Shown: positions 1 through 7,905, counted from the first letter of the stretch. The stretch is DNA of 34,255 nucleotides from an uncultured Eubacteriales bacterium (GCA_949284545.1 CASDVX010000040.1:1-34255); one strand, 5' to 3'. Notes: generated by a model not told the origin, from the sequence alone. A program made the numbers and translations.

Positions 1-321
1 TACCGGCTCCGCTATCTTCTTTATCCCGTATGCTGCGTTCTCCTCTATTACCCCGCACGTCTTCGTGTCCTTGTATGCGTTATATATATACTCGCTTGCG
101 TAGTTGTTCTTGATCACCTTGTCTTCTACTACGCCCATCCCCGTCTCTTCCACCGCCATCTTAGCAAGCGGTATCCTCGCTTTATTCGCCGCGCTCGCCG
201 CCGCTAAAAATATCCGGTCTACCTCTTCCTGGCTGTATCTGCTGTACTTCTCCTGCGCTTCACGCACCTCTCTAAGCCGCTTCTCCAGCCCTTCTACGCT
301 TTCTACCCTCTCATTTCCCAT
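1..321 (-). CDS. adhE: AdhE-type aldehyde/alcohol dehydrogenase, N-terminal fragment (cut by window edge)
   Basis: Only the first 107 codons are inside the window; the frame stays open to base 1. The translation resembles the start of the CoA-acylating aldehyde dehydrogenase domain of AdhE. The stretches GMGVVEDKVIKNNYASEYIY (about residues 66-85) and KTCGVIEENAAYGIKKIAEP (about 90-106) are close to what I know of that family. AdhE reduces acetyl-CoA to acetaldehyde and then ethanol, regenerating NAD+ in fermentation. The ATG at 321 is preceded by GGAGGAGCGAAAGTA, a strong ribosome binding site inside rex, and overlaps the rex stop, so the two are probably translationally coupled. Lysine is almost always AAG and isoleucine almost always ATA. 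A stand-alone acylating aldehyde dehydrogenase cannot be excluded because the C-terminal iron alcohol dehydrogenase half is out of view. Confidence 0.85.
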   Translation of the reverse strand, partial: MGNERVESVEGLEKRLREVREAQEKYSRYSQEEVDRIFLAAASAANKARIPLAKMAVEETGMGVVEDKVIKNNYASEYIYNAYKDTKTCGVIEENAAYGIKKIAEPV

Positions 322-982
322 TACTTTCGCTCCTCCTGTCTTCATCATTAATCATAAGATTCAAATGTGCCAAAGACAACGCGAGATCTTCCCGTCGAAA
401 AGCCACGCCGTCCGGCACGTTCAGCGCGCATGGTGCAAAGCTCCATATTGCTGACACACCCGCGCCGACAAGCCTGTCGCATATGATCTGGGCGGATTCG
501 GCCGGCACCGTTATAATCCCTATACGCACTTGCCACTCCGAACACTTTTCCTCGAGAGAATCTATGTGATAGACACTCTTTCCGGATTCGGTTTCCGCCG
601 CTTTGCGCTTGTCAATGTCAAACGCTCCGACAATCTCAAGGCCGTACTTTGAGAACCCCTCATAGTCAAGAAGCGCTTTCCCCAACTTGCCGGCTCCGAC
701 GATCACCGCACGGCTCTTCGTTCCGCATCCCAGAACAGATTGCAGCTTTTGGGCAAGTTCGCACGTCTCATACCCGATCCGCGGTCGTCCTGCTCCGCTG
801 ACAGCCGCAAGATCTTTTCTCACCTGAACTTCTCCCAGATTGAGCGCTTTCGCTATCGCTGTAGCGGAAACGGTCCTGGCATCCGTTCGCTCCAGGAAAC
901 AAAGATATTGAGGAAGTCTGCCCAGCGTGGCTTTTGAAATGCACGGCTGTCCCGTAGTGATCCCTCCCTTGCTTTGAATCAT
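311..982 (-). CDS. rex: Redox-sensing transcriptional repressor Rex
   Basis: A 223-residue protein of normal Rex length. Residues 15-75 form the winged-helix DNA-binding domain (ISKATLGRLPQY, then VQVRKDL near 53). Residues 92-210 form a Rossmann NAD(H) domain with GAGKLGKAL at 96-104 and the FDID acidic turn at 121-124. Rex senses the NADH/NAD+ ratio and represses fermentation genes, adhE being a classic target. Here adhE begins inside the last codons of rex, so the repressor and a likely target form one operon. The start is uncertain: ATG at 982 has no clear ribosome binding site, while a purine-rich AAGGGAGGG lies a few codons inside the gene without a normal start behind it. No canonical TTGTTAA-type Rex operator is visible upstream. 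Confidence 0.93.
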   Translation of the reverse strand: MIQSKGGITTGQPCISKATLGRLPQYLCFLERTDARTVSATAIAKALNLGEVQVRKDLAAVSGAGRPRIGYETCELAQKLQSVLGCGTKSRAVIVGAGKLGKALLDYEGFSKYGLEIVGAFDIDKRKAAETESGKSVYHIDSLEEKCSEWQVRIGIITVPAESAQIICDRLVGAGVSAIWSFAPCALNVPDGVAFRREDLALSLAHLNLMINDEDRRSESNGK

Positions 983-1000
983 GGCAACTCTGCCGGTTAC

Positions 1001-1029
1001 ATTATAGCAAGCGTGAGATAAAAGCGGAA
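1001..1029 (-). promoter_or_regulatory. Possible extended -10 promoter for rex-adhE
   Basis: On the minus strand TATAAT lies at 1006-1001, preceded by TGC, which gives an extended -10 (TGCTATAAT). The -35 position 17 bp upstream (TTCCGC, 1029-1024) is poor. A start of transcription near 995 would leave only about a dozen bases before the rex ATG. A second TATAAT at 1056-1051 sits in the middle of the inverted repeat and is an alternative. Confidence 0.35.
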
Positions 1030-1039
1030 TTATAAATTT

Positions 1040-1070
1040 AATATATCGGTATTATATGTATCGATATATT
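1040..1070. promoter_or_regulatory. Inverted repeat upstream of rex, candidate operator
   Basis: AATATATCG (1040-1048) and CGATATATT (1062-1070) are perfect 9-bp inverted arms around 13 bp that contain a TATAAT on the minus strand. The site lies between lysR and rex. It does not match the Rex consensus as I know it, so the neighbouring LysR regulator or another factor may bind it. AT-rich chance symmetry is possible. Confidence 0.4.
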
Positions 1071-1119
1071 ACCTCCCGAATGTGCAAAAACACGGCACGA
1101 CTGGCATCCTCTCGGAAAT

Positions 1120-2058
1120 TCATTGCGCTCCTGAAAAACACTTTCTTCTGGAACGGCAGAGTTCGGTTATGAATCCTTTGTCAAGCTCTGTGAGAGTATG
1201 ATCTTTACGATATATAAGGACATCTTTATATATCTTGCTGTTATCCGGGCACACTCTTTGAATCAAGCCGTACAACGTCAAAAGCTTTTGAGGAACAGGA
1301 GAAGCCCACATGAATGCCATTTTATTTTCCGCAAGCAACTCAAACTGACTTGCGCGCTCAAACACATATATCCTTTTCTTTATCTCCTCCTCGGTCTCCT
1401 CTTTCATTACCTGGGCCGCCGGAAGAGACGGAACAAACGGGTCACCGTGAGCAATCTCTATATGCGGGCGTAAATCCGACAAAAATATTTCCGCTTTTTC
1501 AGCCAAAGGGCTGTCCTTTCGCATTACCAGTACGTGGTGAAAATCCGCCACAAGTTCGTACACGAGCCCCTTTTCCTCCAGCATTTCTTTAAAGTACCTG
1601 TCATATTTTTCGGCGTAACGTATTATGCCAAGCCCGTAATCCGAGCTCAGTATGTTGTTGATCGCCCGATATGAGTTGGTTTCTTTATAAAACAATTCAA
1701 TCTGCTTTTCTTCAATGCCCGACGCAAAAGCCGAAAAGGCCTCCGAAATGTATGAGGCACGGGGTACGGAAATGGAAAATCTAAGTTTCCTGTCGGCTGC
1801 CGCGCCGCGTCTGTATGTCTTTTCTACCTCATCTATTCTGTTGAGTATTTCGCTTGCGTATCGGACAAATTCTTCTCCTTCCGGGGTGAGGAGCATTCCG
1901 CGGGTGGACCTATCAAAAATAGTGATTCCCAGATCGGACTCCAGCTCTTTCACTGCGCGGCTCAGGTTCGGCTGTGCAATTAAAAGTTTTTCCGACGCTT
2001 TGCTCAGTGAGCCGGCCCTAGCCACCTCAACCGCATACTTCATGTGTAAAATATTCAT
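1120..2058 (-). CDS. LysR-family transcriptional regulator
   Basis: About 312 residues, typical LysR length. Residues 1-60 carry the winged helix-turn-helix (SLSKASEKLLIAQPNLSRAV, then FDRSTRGMLLTPEGEEF). The rest is a periplasmic-binding-like effector domain. I chose the ATG at 2058 because GGGAG lies five bases before it and the protein then begins MNILHMKY, as LysR proteins usually do; an in-frame ATG at 2070 has no ribosome binding site. The gene starts about 30 bp after the ABC transporter gene and runs in the same direction, with rex downstream. LysR regulators are often divergent from their targets, so its target is unclear: the ABC/DUF1854 genes, rex-adhE through the inverted repeat, or distant genes. 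The effector cannot be told. Confidence 0.88.
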   Translation of the reverse strand: MNILHMKYAVEVARAGSLSKASEKLLIAQPNLSRAVKELESDLGITIFDRSTRGMLLTPEGEEFVRYASEILNRIDEVEKTYRRGAAADRKLRFSISVPRASYISEAFSAFASGIEEKQIELFYKETNSYRAINNILSSDYGLGIIRYAEKYDRYFKEMLEEKGLVYELVADFHHVLVMRKDSPLAEKAEIFLSDLRPHIEIAHGDPFVPSLPAAQVMKEETEEEIKKRIYVFERASQFELLAENKMAFMWASPVPQKLLTLYGLIQRVCPDNSKIYKDVLIYRKDHTLTELDKGFITELCRSRRKCFSGAQ

Positions 2059-2090
2059 ACATTCTCCCATCTGCTCGGGTTAAAAGCGCT

Positions 2091-4316
2091 TTATCTGGCA
2101 ACCGCAACGTTTTCCTTTGGCCTTGACATCTGCCGTTGTGCCATGATTAGGCCATAGTATATACCTTTTTTCTCCATAAGCTCCCTGTGCGTGCCAATCT
2201 CTGCTATCTCTCCCTTTTCAAAAACCACCAGCCTGTCGGCGTTTCTGAGGGTAGAAAGCCTGTGAGCAATGGCAAATGTCGTCCTTCCCTTTATGAGCCT
2301 ACCGAGAGCTTCCTGAATAAGTGTCTCTGTGTCTATATCCAGTGATGACGTGGCTTCGTCCAGAATCAGTATCCTGGGATTTACGAGTATAGCCCTCGCT
2401 ATTGCAAGACGCTGCCGTTCTCCTCCCGAAAAGTTGTTACCGTTTTCATTTACCCATGTGTCATATCCGTCGGGGTATGATACTATGAAATCGTGAGCGT
2501 TCGCCGCTTTAGCGGCGGCAATAACTTCCTGTACAGTGGCATTCGGACGGGCATATCTTATGTTATCAAATATCGTTCCGGTAAACAGGAACGTTTCCTG
2601 AAGCACCACCCCTATCTGGGAATGCAGCGACTGCATGTCAATTTTACGGATATCTATTCCGTCTATACTCAACGTACCGTCATTCACATCATAAAAACGA
2701 CAAATAAGGTTTATAAGTGTGGACTTACCTGCTCCGGAATGCCCCACAAGGCCTATCATCTCGCCCTTCTTCACCGACAAATTAATATTTTTCAGGACAG
2801 GCTCATATGAATTGTATCCGAAGGTCACGTTTTCGAACTCAACATCGCCCTGTATGCTAACCGCTACCGGCTCCTTCGAATTTGTTATCTCCGGCTCCTC
2901 GTCTATAACGGAATATATCCTGTCCACGCTCATACTGGCATCGGCAAATCTTCTGGGCAGTCCCATTATCCAGCTTACCGGCCCGCTTATAAGTGCGGCA
3001 TAGCTTTGAAATTCGGTCAGCGCTCCGGGAGTCAGCGTCCCTTCAAGTATCATTGATGCCCCGAGATAAACGAGCATTACCCTGGAAAGACTGATTATAA
3101 AATTGCTGACCGGAATCAGCATGCTCCACGTCCATTCACTCTTTATACTTGCATCGGCAAACGCCTTGCAATGAGCGTCAAATCTGTCGATCTCTCGTTT
3201 TTCCCTGCCGAAAGCCTTAACCACCCGTATTCCGCCGAGAGTGTCATGAAGATATGAGTTAGTTTTGTCGTCAAGGCGAAACTGCTTACGGAACAGCCTG
3301 TGAAGAACCTTACGCCAGATTTTCATCTGTGCGTACGCCATTATGGGAGTAGGCAAGAGAACGAATAATGCCATACGCCAGTCCGTCATGAAAAGCAGTC
3401 CGGACACGAAAAGCAAAAGTATCCCGTGATGGACAAGCTGTAAAAACAGATCCTGTATGAAATTACATATACGGTCGGTGTCAGACGTTATCCTGTTCAT
3501 GACGTCGCCCGCTCTCTGAGATGTGAGAAATCTCAGCGACAATTCCTGAATACGCCGGTATACCGTATCCCTCAGATCCGCCGCTATTCTCGGCGCCATT
3601 GCGGAAACCATTCTTCCGCGTATTAACTCTATCATCCTGCTGACCACGGTACAGCTTGCCAATCCGATTATGCACCAGATAAATACGTTTATATCCGGAT
3701 CTATAAACTGATTTGTCGTGTCCAGACACTTGTCGGTCATGATCCTTTGAATCTTCGGAGTAATAAGTGATATGGCCGTGACAGCAAATGCAAGCACGGT
3801 GGCAACCGCCACAATTCCAATTTGTTTGCTGCCTATCCTGAATATTTTTTTGAAAGCCGTGCGTCTGCCGGAACAATTGGGACAGACGCGCGACCTGCCC
3901 ACAAGCAGCCTGCCGCATTTGCTGCATCTGCGTTCAGGTTCGTCATTGAAAATGTGTTCTTTCAGATTCTTAGATTTTGCATCAAGAATCTGGGCAATGT
4001 ACCCGTATCTCGGTGCGTGTTTCATCGTCGCTCGGCATACTATCAGGCTTCCGCTGTCGTCACGAGCCTCAATAATGACATTGCCTACGTTGGGAGTGAC
4101 TTGGTAATCCCTGAACTGTCCTATATCTCTGGACTCAGTCACCTCACCGTCGTTTAATATGGCATATCTGTTCTTTCCTATGACCAGATATGAATTCTTA
4201 AGCATTTTCTGATTCATATCCAAATCGCATGGCACGCAATATTCCACCGGACCGCCAAGCACTTTTTCGGCGGTTTCATTCTCCTTAGGCCTAAGAGGAA
4301 AATTAAGCTCCATCAT
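2091..4316 (-). CDS. ABC half-exporter with N-terminal extension and zinc ribbon (DUF1854-associated), second subunit
   Basis: A fused membrane and ATPase subunit of about 741 residues. Counting from the upstream in-frame GTG at 4337, residues 20-130 are an extra beta-rich, PH-like region, Cys138, Cys141, Cys152 and Cys155 make a zinc ribbon, residues about 165-480 are a type IV exporter membrane domain with six probable helices, and residues about 490-748 are the nucleotide-binding domain. Walker A (GHSGAGKST) is near 530, the signature FSGGERQ near 635 and Walker B LILDEATSSLD near 655, all intact. The start was placed at ATG 4316 because AAGG lies five bases before it and GTG 4337 has no ribosome binding site. 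It probably pairs with the product of 4935-7217. Substrate unknown; related DUF1854-linked transporters occur beside cyanophycin genes in other bacteria, but none are seen here. Confidence 0.85.
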   Translation of the reverse strand: MMELNFPLRPKENETAEKVLGGPVEYCVPCDLDMNQKMLKNSYLVIGKNRYAILNDGEVTESRDIGQFRDYQVTPNVGNVIIEARDDSGSLIVCRATMKHAPRYGYIAQILDAKSKNLKEHIFNDEPERRCSKCGRLLVGRSRVCPNCSGRRTAFKKIFRIGSKQIGIVAVATVLAFAVTAISLITPKIQRIMTDKCLDTTNQFIDPDINVFIWCIIGLASCTVVSRMIELIRGRMVSAMAPRIAADLRDTVYRRIQELSLRFLTSQRAGDVMNRITSDTDRICNFIQDLFLQLVHHGILLLFVSGLLFMTDWRMALFVLLPTPIMAYAQMKIWRKVLHRLFRKQFRLDDKTNSYLHDTLGGIRVVKAFGREKREIDRFDAHCKAFADASIKSEWTWSMLIPVSNFIISLSRVMLVYLGASMILEGTLTPGALTEFQSYAALISGPVSWIMGLPRRFADASMSVDRIYSVIDEEPEITNSKEPVAVSIQGDVEFENVTFGYNSYEPVLKNINLSVKKGEMIGLVGHSGAGKSTLINLICRFYDVNDGTLSIDGIDIRKIDMQSLHSQIGVVLQETFLFTGTIFDNIRYARPNATVQEVIAAAKAANAHDFIVSYPDGYDTWVNENGNNFSGGERQRLAIARAILVNPRILILDEATSSLDIDTETLIQEALGRLIKGRTTFAIAHRLSTLRNADRLVVFEKGEIAEIGTHRELMEKKGIYYGLIMAQRQMSRPKENVAVAR

Positions 4317-4354
4317 ATTCACCTTCTTTACCGTCACAGCACGGCGGGCGTGTT

Positions 4355-4897
4355 TTAAAGATATATATCTATCATCCTGTACTCTTTCGGAGAAAGCTTT
4401 GTAACATCCGGGATAATGAAACGGTTTCCGTCAACATCGGTTATTATGTACCTGTTTTCGGTGGGATTGATGACGTTTCCTCCTCCGCCGCGCACGGTAA
4501 AGCGGCATTCACCGCAATCGGTCTGCACGGCCATGTGAATATATCCCGATTCGTCTTTTACATTTATGATTTTCGTTATATTGGGAGAAAAATACCTGAT
4601 CTTCATTTGACGGATCAGCAATTCGGACTGTTCCCGGGAAAAATTGTCCAGGCTGTCAATAAGTCCGACTTCCTTATTTGATTTTGTGCGTATGGAAATG
4701 TATCTTCTCGGAGAAGAGTGCGGAAAAGAAGCATGGACCTGTACACGTTCAAACACATATCCGTCTACGGTAACATTCAGCATCCCGCCTTCGGTTTCTT
4801 CAAATCTGCTGTTTTCCGGCGTGAGCATTCTCACGGCAGTGGATTCGGGCAGATGCGACTCTTCTTCTTTAATTTTTTGCTTTTCCTCTTCCGTCAT
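4355..4897 (-). CDS. DUF1854 family protein, ABC exporter accessory
   Basis: A small soluble protein of 180 residues with no signal peptide or membrane helix. The family signature is clear by eye: GLIDSLDNFS near 77-86, a middle block ending CRFTVRGGGGN near 131-141, and ITDVDGNRFIIPD near 149-161. I recall DUF1854 proteins being annotated with ABC transporters, including cyanophycin-associated ones; their biochemical role is not known to me. The gene lies exactly between two ABC half-exporter genes, so a role as regulator or adaptor of that heterodimer is likely but inferred. The reading frame extends upstream to a TTG at 4948 inside the preceding gene, but ATG 4897 has GGAAGG nine bases upstream and gives a normal N-terminus. 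ATG 4906 is a second choice. Confidence 0.82.
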   Translation of the reverse strand: MTEEEKQKIKEEESHLPESTAVRMLTPENSRFEETEGGMLNVTVDGYVFERVQVHASFPHSSPRRYISIRTKSNKEVGLIDSLDNFSREQSELLIRQMKIRYFSPNITKIINVKDESGYIHMAVQTDCGECRFTVRGGGGNVINPTENRYIITDVDGNRFIIPDVTKLSPKEYRMIDIYL

Positions 4898-4934
4898 GGC
4901 TTTCATCCTTCCGTCCGTCAATACCGGTCTCCGT

Positions 4935-7217
4935 TTAAACGCCTGCAACTTTCAGCGCTTCTGTTTGTTTCTGCACCTGTCTGAAGTACTCACCTTTGCT
5001 TTGGAGCAGTTCCATGTGCTTCCCCTGCTCAACGATCTCTCCGTTGTCCACCACAACGATGTAATCCGCGTTTCTCAGGGTAGACAACCTGTGAGCAATT
5101 GCAATGGTTGTCCGGCCGTCAATGAGCGCCTCCAAGCCTTCCTGAATCATCCGCTCTGTTTCCGTATCCAATGAAGCGGTTGCCTCATCAAGTATGAGTA
5201 TTCTCGGATTGTGCAAGACCGCTCTGGCAATAGAAAGGCGCTGCTTTTCTCCTCCAGACAGATCGTGTCCTCCCGGACCGATCACGGTGTCATAACCGTC
5301 CGGCAGCTTCTCTATGAAATCATGCGCATTGGCTATTTTAGCCGCATTGAGTATCTCCTCACGCGAGCATCCGGGTTTCGCATACGCTATATTTTCCGCC
5401 ACCGAACCCATGAACACGTACACGTCCTGAGAAACTATCCCTATATTTTTTCGCAAATATTCAAAGGAATAATCCTTCACGTTTATTCCGTCAATTTCAA
5501 TGCTTCCCTCGTTTACGTCGTAAAACCTCGAGATCAAATTCACCAGTGTGGACTTGCCGGCCCCGGAATGTCCCACTATACCCACCATAGATCCGGCTTT
5601 TATATCCAACGTTATGTGCCTGAGCACATATTTATTGATGTCATATCCAAAGGACACGTTTTTCAGGGAAATATTCCCTTGCATTACATCTTTGTCCTTC
5701 GGCGTCTCAGGTTCTACCACGTCCGTAGGCGCGTCCACTATCTCAAATATGCGCTGTGCGCTTGTCATACAGTTCGCCCACCAATTTACGAAATCGCTCA
5801 AAGAGGCCATGGGCCCGTATATCATGTTAATATAGTTTATGAACGTCATCAGGGTGCCGAATTGTATTACTCCGCCGAGTATCTGAGCTCCGCCAAACGC
5901 CCAGATAATTATCCCGCCGGCGTTTATAACGAGCGCATTTATGGGAAATATGGTGCTTATCTGCTTATTAAACGCAGTTTCAATATCCCGAAAATTTGAG
6001 TTGATTTTGCCGAATCTTTCCACCTCGTTTTTTTCCCGCCCGAAAGCTTTTATGACCCTTGTACCGCGTACGGAATCGCTTATGGCCGAATTAAGTGTGC
6101 TGCGGCGGAGAAATCTTCTCCAATTGAACTTTCCCAGCACCTTGAATTTCTTTTTCAGGTAAAAAACTATCACAAGAATCGGTATGTAGCAAAGAAGCAT
6201 CAGCTGCCAGTCCTTGATGAGCATTATTACAGTGGCGCCAATGACTATCACCACATTCGTCACAATATATGTGAGACCGTCTACAAGAAAGTAATGGACA
6301 CCCGAAGCATCCGAGTTTATTCTTGTCATGAGTGTCCCGGTCTGCTTGTTCATAAAAAATGAAAGTGACAAGCGCTGCATGGCCTTAAAAACAGTGGTCT
6401 TTAATCTGTAGACCAATTTCGCCGAAAAACTTACGTTCACCATATTGCTGGCCACATTCATTGCAAGAAGCAGAAATCTGCACAGCACTATCAAAAGCAC
6501 GATGAAAACAATTTGCCCGTAGAATTTTCCGCCCGGAGTGAGGGTTTCGTCGTACAGTATTTCTCCTTCAACCGTGGGAATGAGCAAACTTAACAGCGCG
6601 GCACCTATTGTGAGTGCATACACGGCTATCATCATCCACTTGTAAGGCGCCGCCATTTTCAGTACGCGCATCATTACTGCGCCTTTTTTCAGGCAGCGTG
6701 GACACACCGGGTGGTTAGGATCCGGGTACAGCATACCGCATTTCGGACAAAATTCGTTTTTGCCGCTGTCTGCCAGATCCTCCTCTGTAAGCTCGCCGTT
6801 CTCTTTCATTCTGTTGAAAAGCATCACAAAAGTCCCGACATCCTTTGCCTTCGCGTTCGTAAAGGAACACATGGCAAATGACTGTCCGCCGGAAACCCGC
6901 GTAAGCTGCCCTCCGGACACAAGATTTATCACTTCAAGCCTTTCGACCTCTGAATTCGAAACAACGCTGTAAGTGTACTTCTCGTAATCGTGAGACTCCG
7001 GTATCTCGGGCAGATGCAGCCTGTTGACAAAACCGCGAAATACCTTTTTATCGACCTTTGGGCCAACGGCCATCCACAGAGATTTGCCGGTGAAAGCCAG
7101 ACATATATCACAGAAACCGCTGTCATCTCTGTCGGCGGATGCGTAAAACAAAACTTTCTCTCCTTCCTCCATTCTGGAGGAAAGACTTTTCAAAAATTCT
7201 TCGGGAATCTTTCCCAT
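4935..7217 (-). CDS. ABC half-exporter with N-terminal extension and zinc ribbon (DUF1854-associated), first subunit
   Basis: A 760-residue subunit with the same plan as the product of 2091-4316. Residues 1-140 are a PH-like beta-rich region that includes LEVINLVSGGQLTRVSGG near 95-111. Cys157, Cys160, Cys172 and Cys175 form a zinc ribbon (CPKC/CPRC). Residues about 185-490 are the exporter membrane domain. The ATPase domain follows, with Walker A GHSGAGKST near 547, signature LSGGEKQ near 650 and Walker B LILDEATASLD near 668. Both subunits keep the catalytic glutamate, so the pair should have two working ATP sites, unlike many heterodimeric exporters with one degenerate site. ATG 7217 follows CTGGAGGTGCAAACAT, a strong ribosome binding site. 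The gene begins 25 bp after yfbR. Substrate unknown. Confidence 0.86.
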   Translation of the reverse strand: MGKIPEEFLKSLSSRMEEGEKVLFYASADRDDSGFCDICLAFTGKSLWMAVGPKVDKKVFRGFVNRLHLPEIPESHDYEKYTYSVVSNSEVERLEVINLVSGGQLTRVSGGQSFAMCSFTNAKAKDVGTFVMLFNRMKENGELTEEDLADSGKNEFCPKCGMLYPDPNHPVCPRCLKKGAVMMRVLKMAAPYKWMMIAVYALTIGAALLSLLIPTVEGEILYDETLTPGGKFYGQIVFIVLLIVLCRFLLLAMNVASNMVNVSFSAKLVYRLKTTVFKAMQRLSLSFFMNKQTGTLMTRINSDASGVHYFLVDGLTYIVTNVVIVIGATVIMLIKDWQLMLLCYIPILVIVFYLKKKFKVLGKFNWRRFLRRSTLNSAISDSVRGTRVIKAFGREKNEVERFGKINSNFRDIETAFNKQISTIFPINALVINAGGIIIWAFGGAQILGGVIQFGTLMTFINYINMIYGPMASLSDFVNWWANCMTSAQRIFEIVDAPTDVVEPETPKDKDVMQGNISLKNVSFGYDINKYVLRHITLDIKAGSMVGIVGHSGAGKSTLVNLISRFYDVNEGSIEIDGINVKDYSFEYLRKNIGIVSQDVYVFMGSVAENIAYAKPGCSREEILNAAKIANAHDFIEKLPDGYDTVIGPGGHDLSGGEKQRLSIARAVLHNPRILILDEATASLDTETERMIQEGLEALIDGRTTIAIAHRLSTLRNADYIVVVDNGEIVEQGKHMELLQSKGEYFRQVQKQTEALKVAGV

Positions 7218-7242
7218 ATGTTTGCACCTCCAGGAGGCAAAA

Positions 7243-7821
7243 TCATTCCTGCTGCTCGTCTACAGTAAGAGAATAACTCCTCAGAAACTCATTAATAAAG
7301 TCATTTGCCGGTGCAAAGTCCATAGCCTTTACAGCACCCATAAGGCTGTCATATGCGCTGTCAAAGTCTCTGTTGCCGCTGTTTTTTTCCTCAATGCACT
7401 TTATGATCGCCGACAGTTTGTCCGCCGCCTTAATATACCTTCGGTATGTTTCAGGGTACCTTATAACACGAATATACTCGTTTGCAAGATCCGGCGGCAG
7501 CATAGCTACGAGTTTTTCTTCCGCGTGGGTCTCAACGCGCTTATATGCCTCTTTCATGTCATCGGTGCCGTACTTCACGGGAGTAGGCAAATCGCCGGTT
7601 ATCGTTTCCGCCGCATCGTGAAACATGGCTGCAAGCGCGACCTCGGACACATCAATTTCGGCGCCGTATCTCACTTTATCAATCACCGCCAGTGCGTGCG
7701 CCAGCACTGCTGTCTCCATCGAATGCTCCTGAAGGGTCTCATACCTTGTATTCCTCATGAGTCCCCATCTGTTAATATATTTCATCCTCGAAAGAAATGA
7801 GTAAAAATTGCTTGTGTTCAA
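7243..7821 (-). CDS. yfbR: YfbR-type HD-domain 5'-deoxynucleotidase
   Basis: A 192-residue HD phosphohydrolase of YfbR length. E. coli YfbR removes the phosphate from deoxyribonucleoside 5'-monophosphates using a divalent metal. The metal ligands are visible as His33 (QEHS), His68-Asp69 (FHDAAE) and Asp134 (KAADKL), and the conserved SRMKYINRWGLMRN (11-24) and GDLPTPVKY (76-84) are present. The start is TTG at 7821, supported by GGTGA nine bases upstream and by the N-terminus matching YfbR proteins. It is the first gene after a well-formed promoter and is followed after 25 bp by the ABC/DUF1854 genes, so it probably heads that operon. A metabolic link to the transporter is not evident. Confidence 0.9.
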   Translation of the reverse strand: MNTSNFYSFLSRMKYINRWGLMRNTRYETLQEHSMETAVLAHALAVIDKVRYGAEIDVSEVALAAMFHDAAETITGDLPTPVKYGTDDMKEAYKRVETHAEEKLVAMLPPDLANEYIRVIRYPETYRRYIKAADKLSAIIKCIEEKNSGNRDFDSAYDSLMGAVKAMDFAPANDFINEFLRSYSLTVDEQQE

Positions 7822-7876
7822 GGTATTTTCACCACTTTCGCAAACGCCGCAAACCTTTGTTCATTAAAACGCACTG

Positions 7877-7905
7877 ATTATATCATATCAGCTTGCAATA
7901 TGCAA
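7877..7905 (-). promoter_or_regulatory. Promoter for yfbR and downstream ABC genes
   Basis: On the minus strand -35 TTGCAT (7905-7900), a 17-bp spacer and -10 TATAAT (7882-7877), with TG one base before the -10 (extended -10). The transcript would start near 7870, about 50 bases before the yfbR TTG. Confidence 0.75.

Noticed and set aside
78-95. TA-rich run (TATATATATA) near the left end as a possible repeat or promoter
   Set aside because: It encodes the conserved Tyr-Ile-Tyr of the adhE fragment and is explained by the coding sequence.
1080-1119. Hairpin GTGC...GCAC after lysR as a terminator
   Set aside because: The stem is four pairs with an unfavourable loop and no U-tract in the right place.
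2091-7217. Calling the ABC/DUF1854 genes a cyanophycin transport system
   Set aside because: The family name comes from other bacteria; no cyanophycin synthetase or cyanophycinase gene is visible here, so the substrate is left open.
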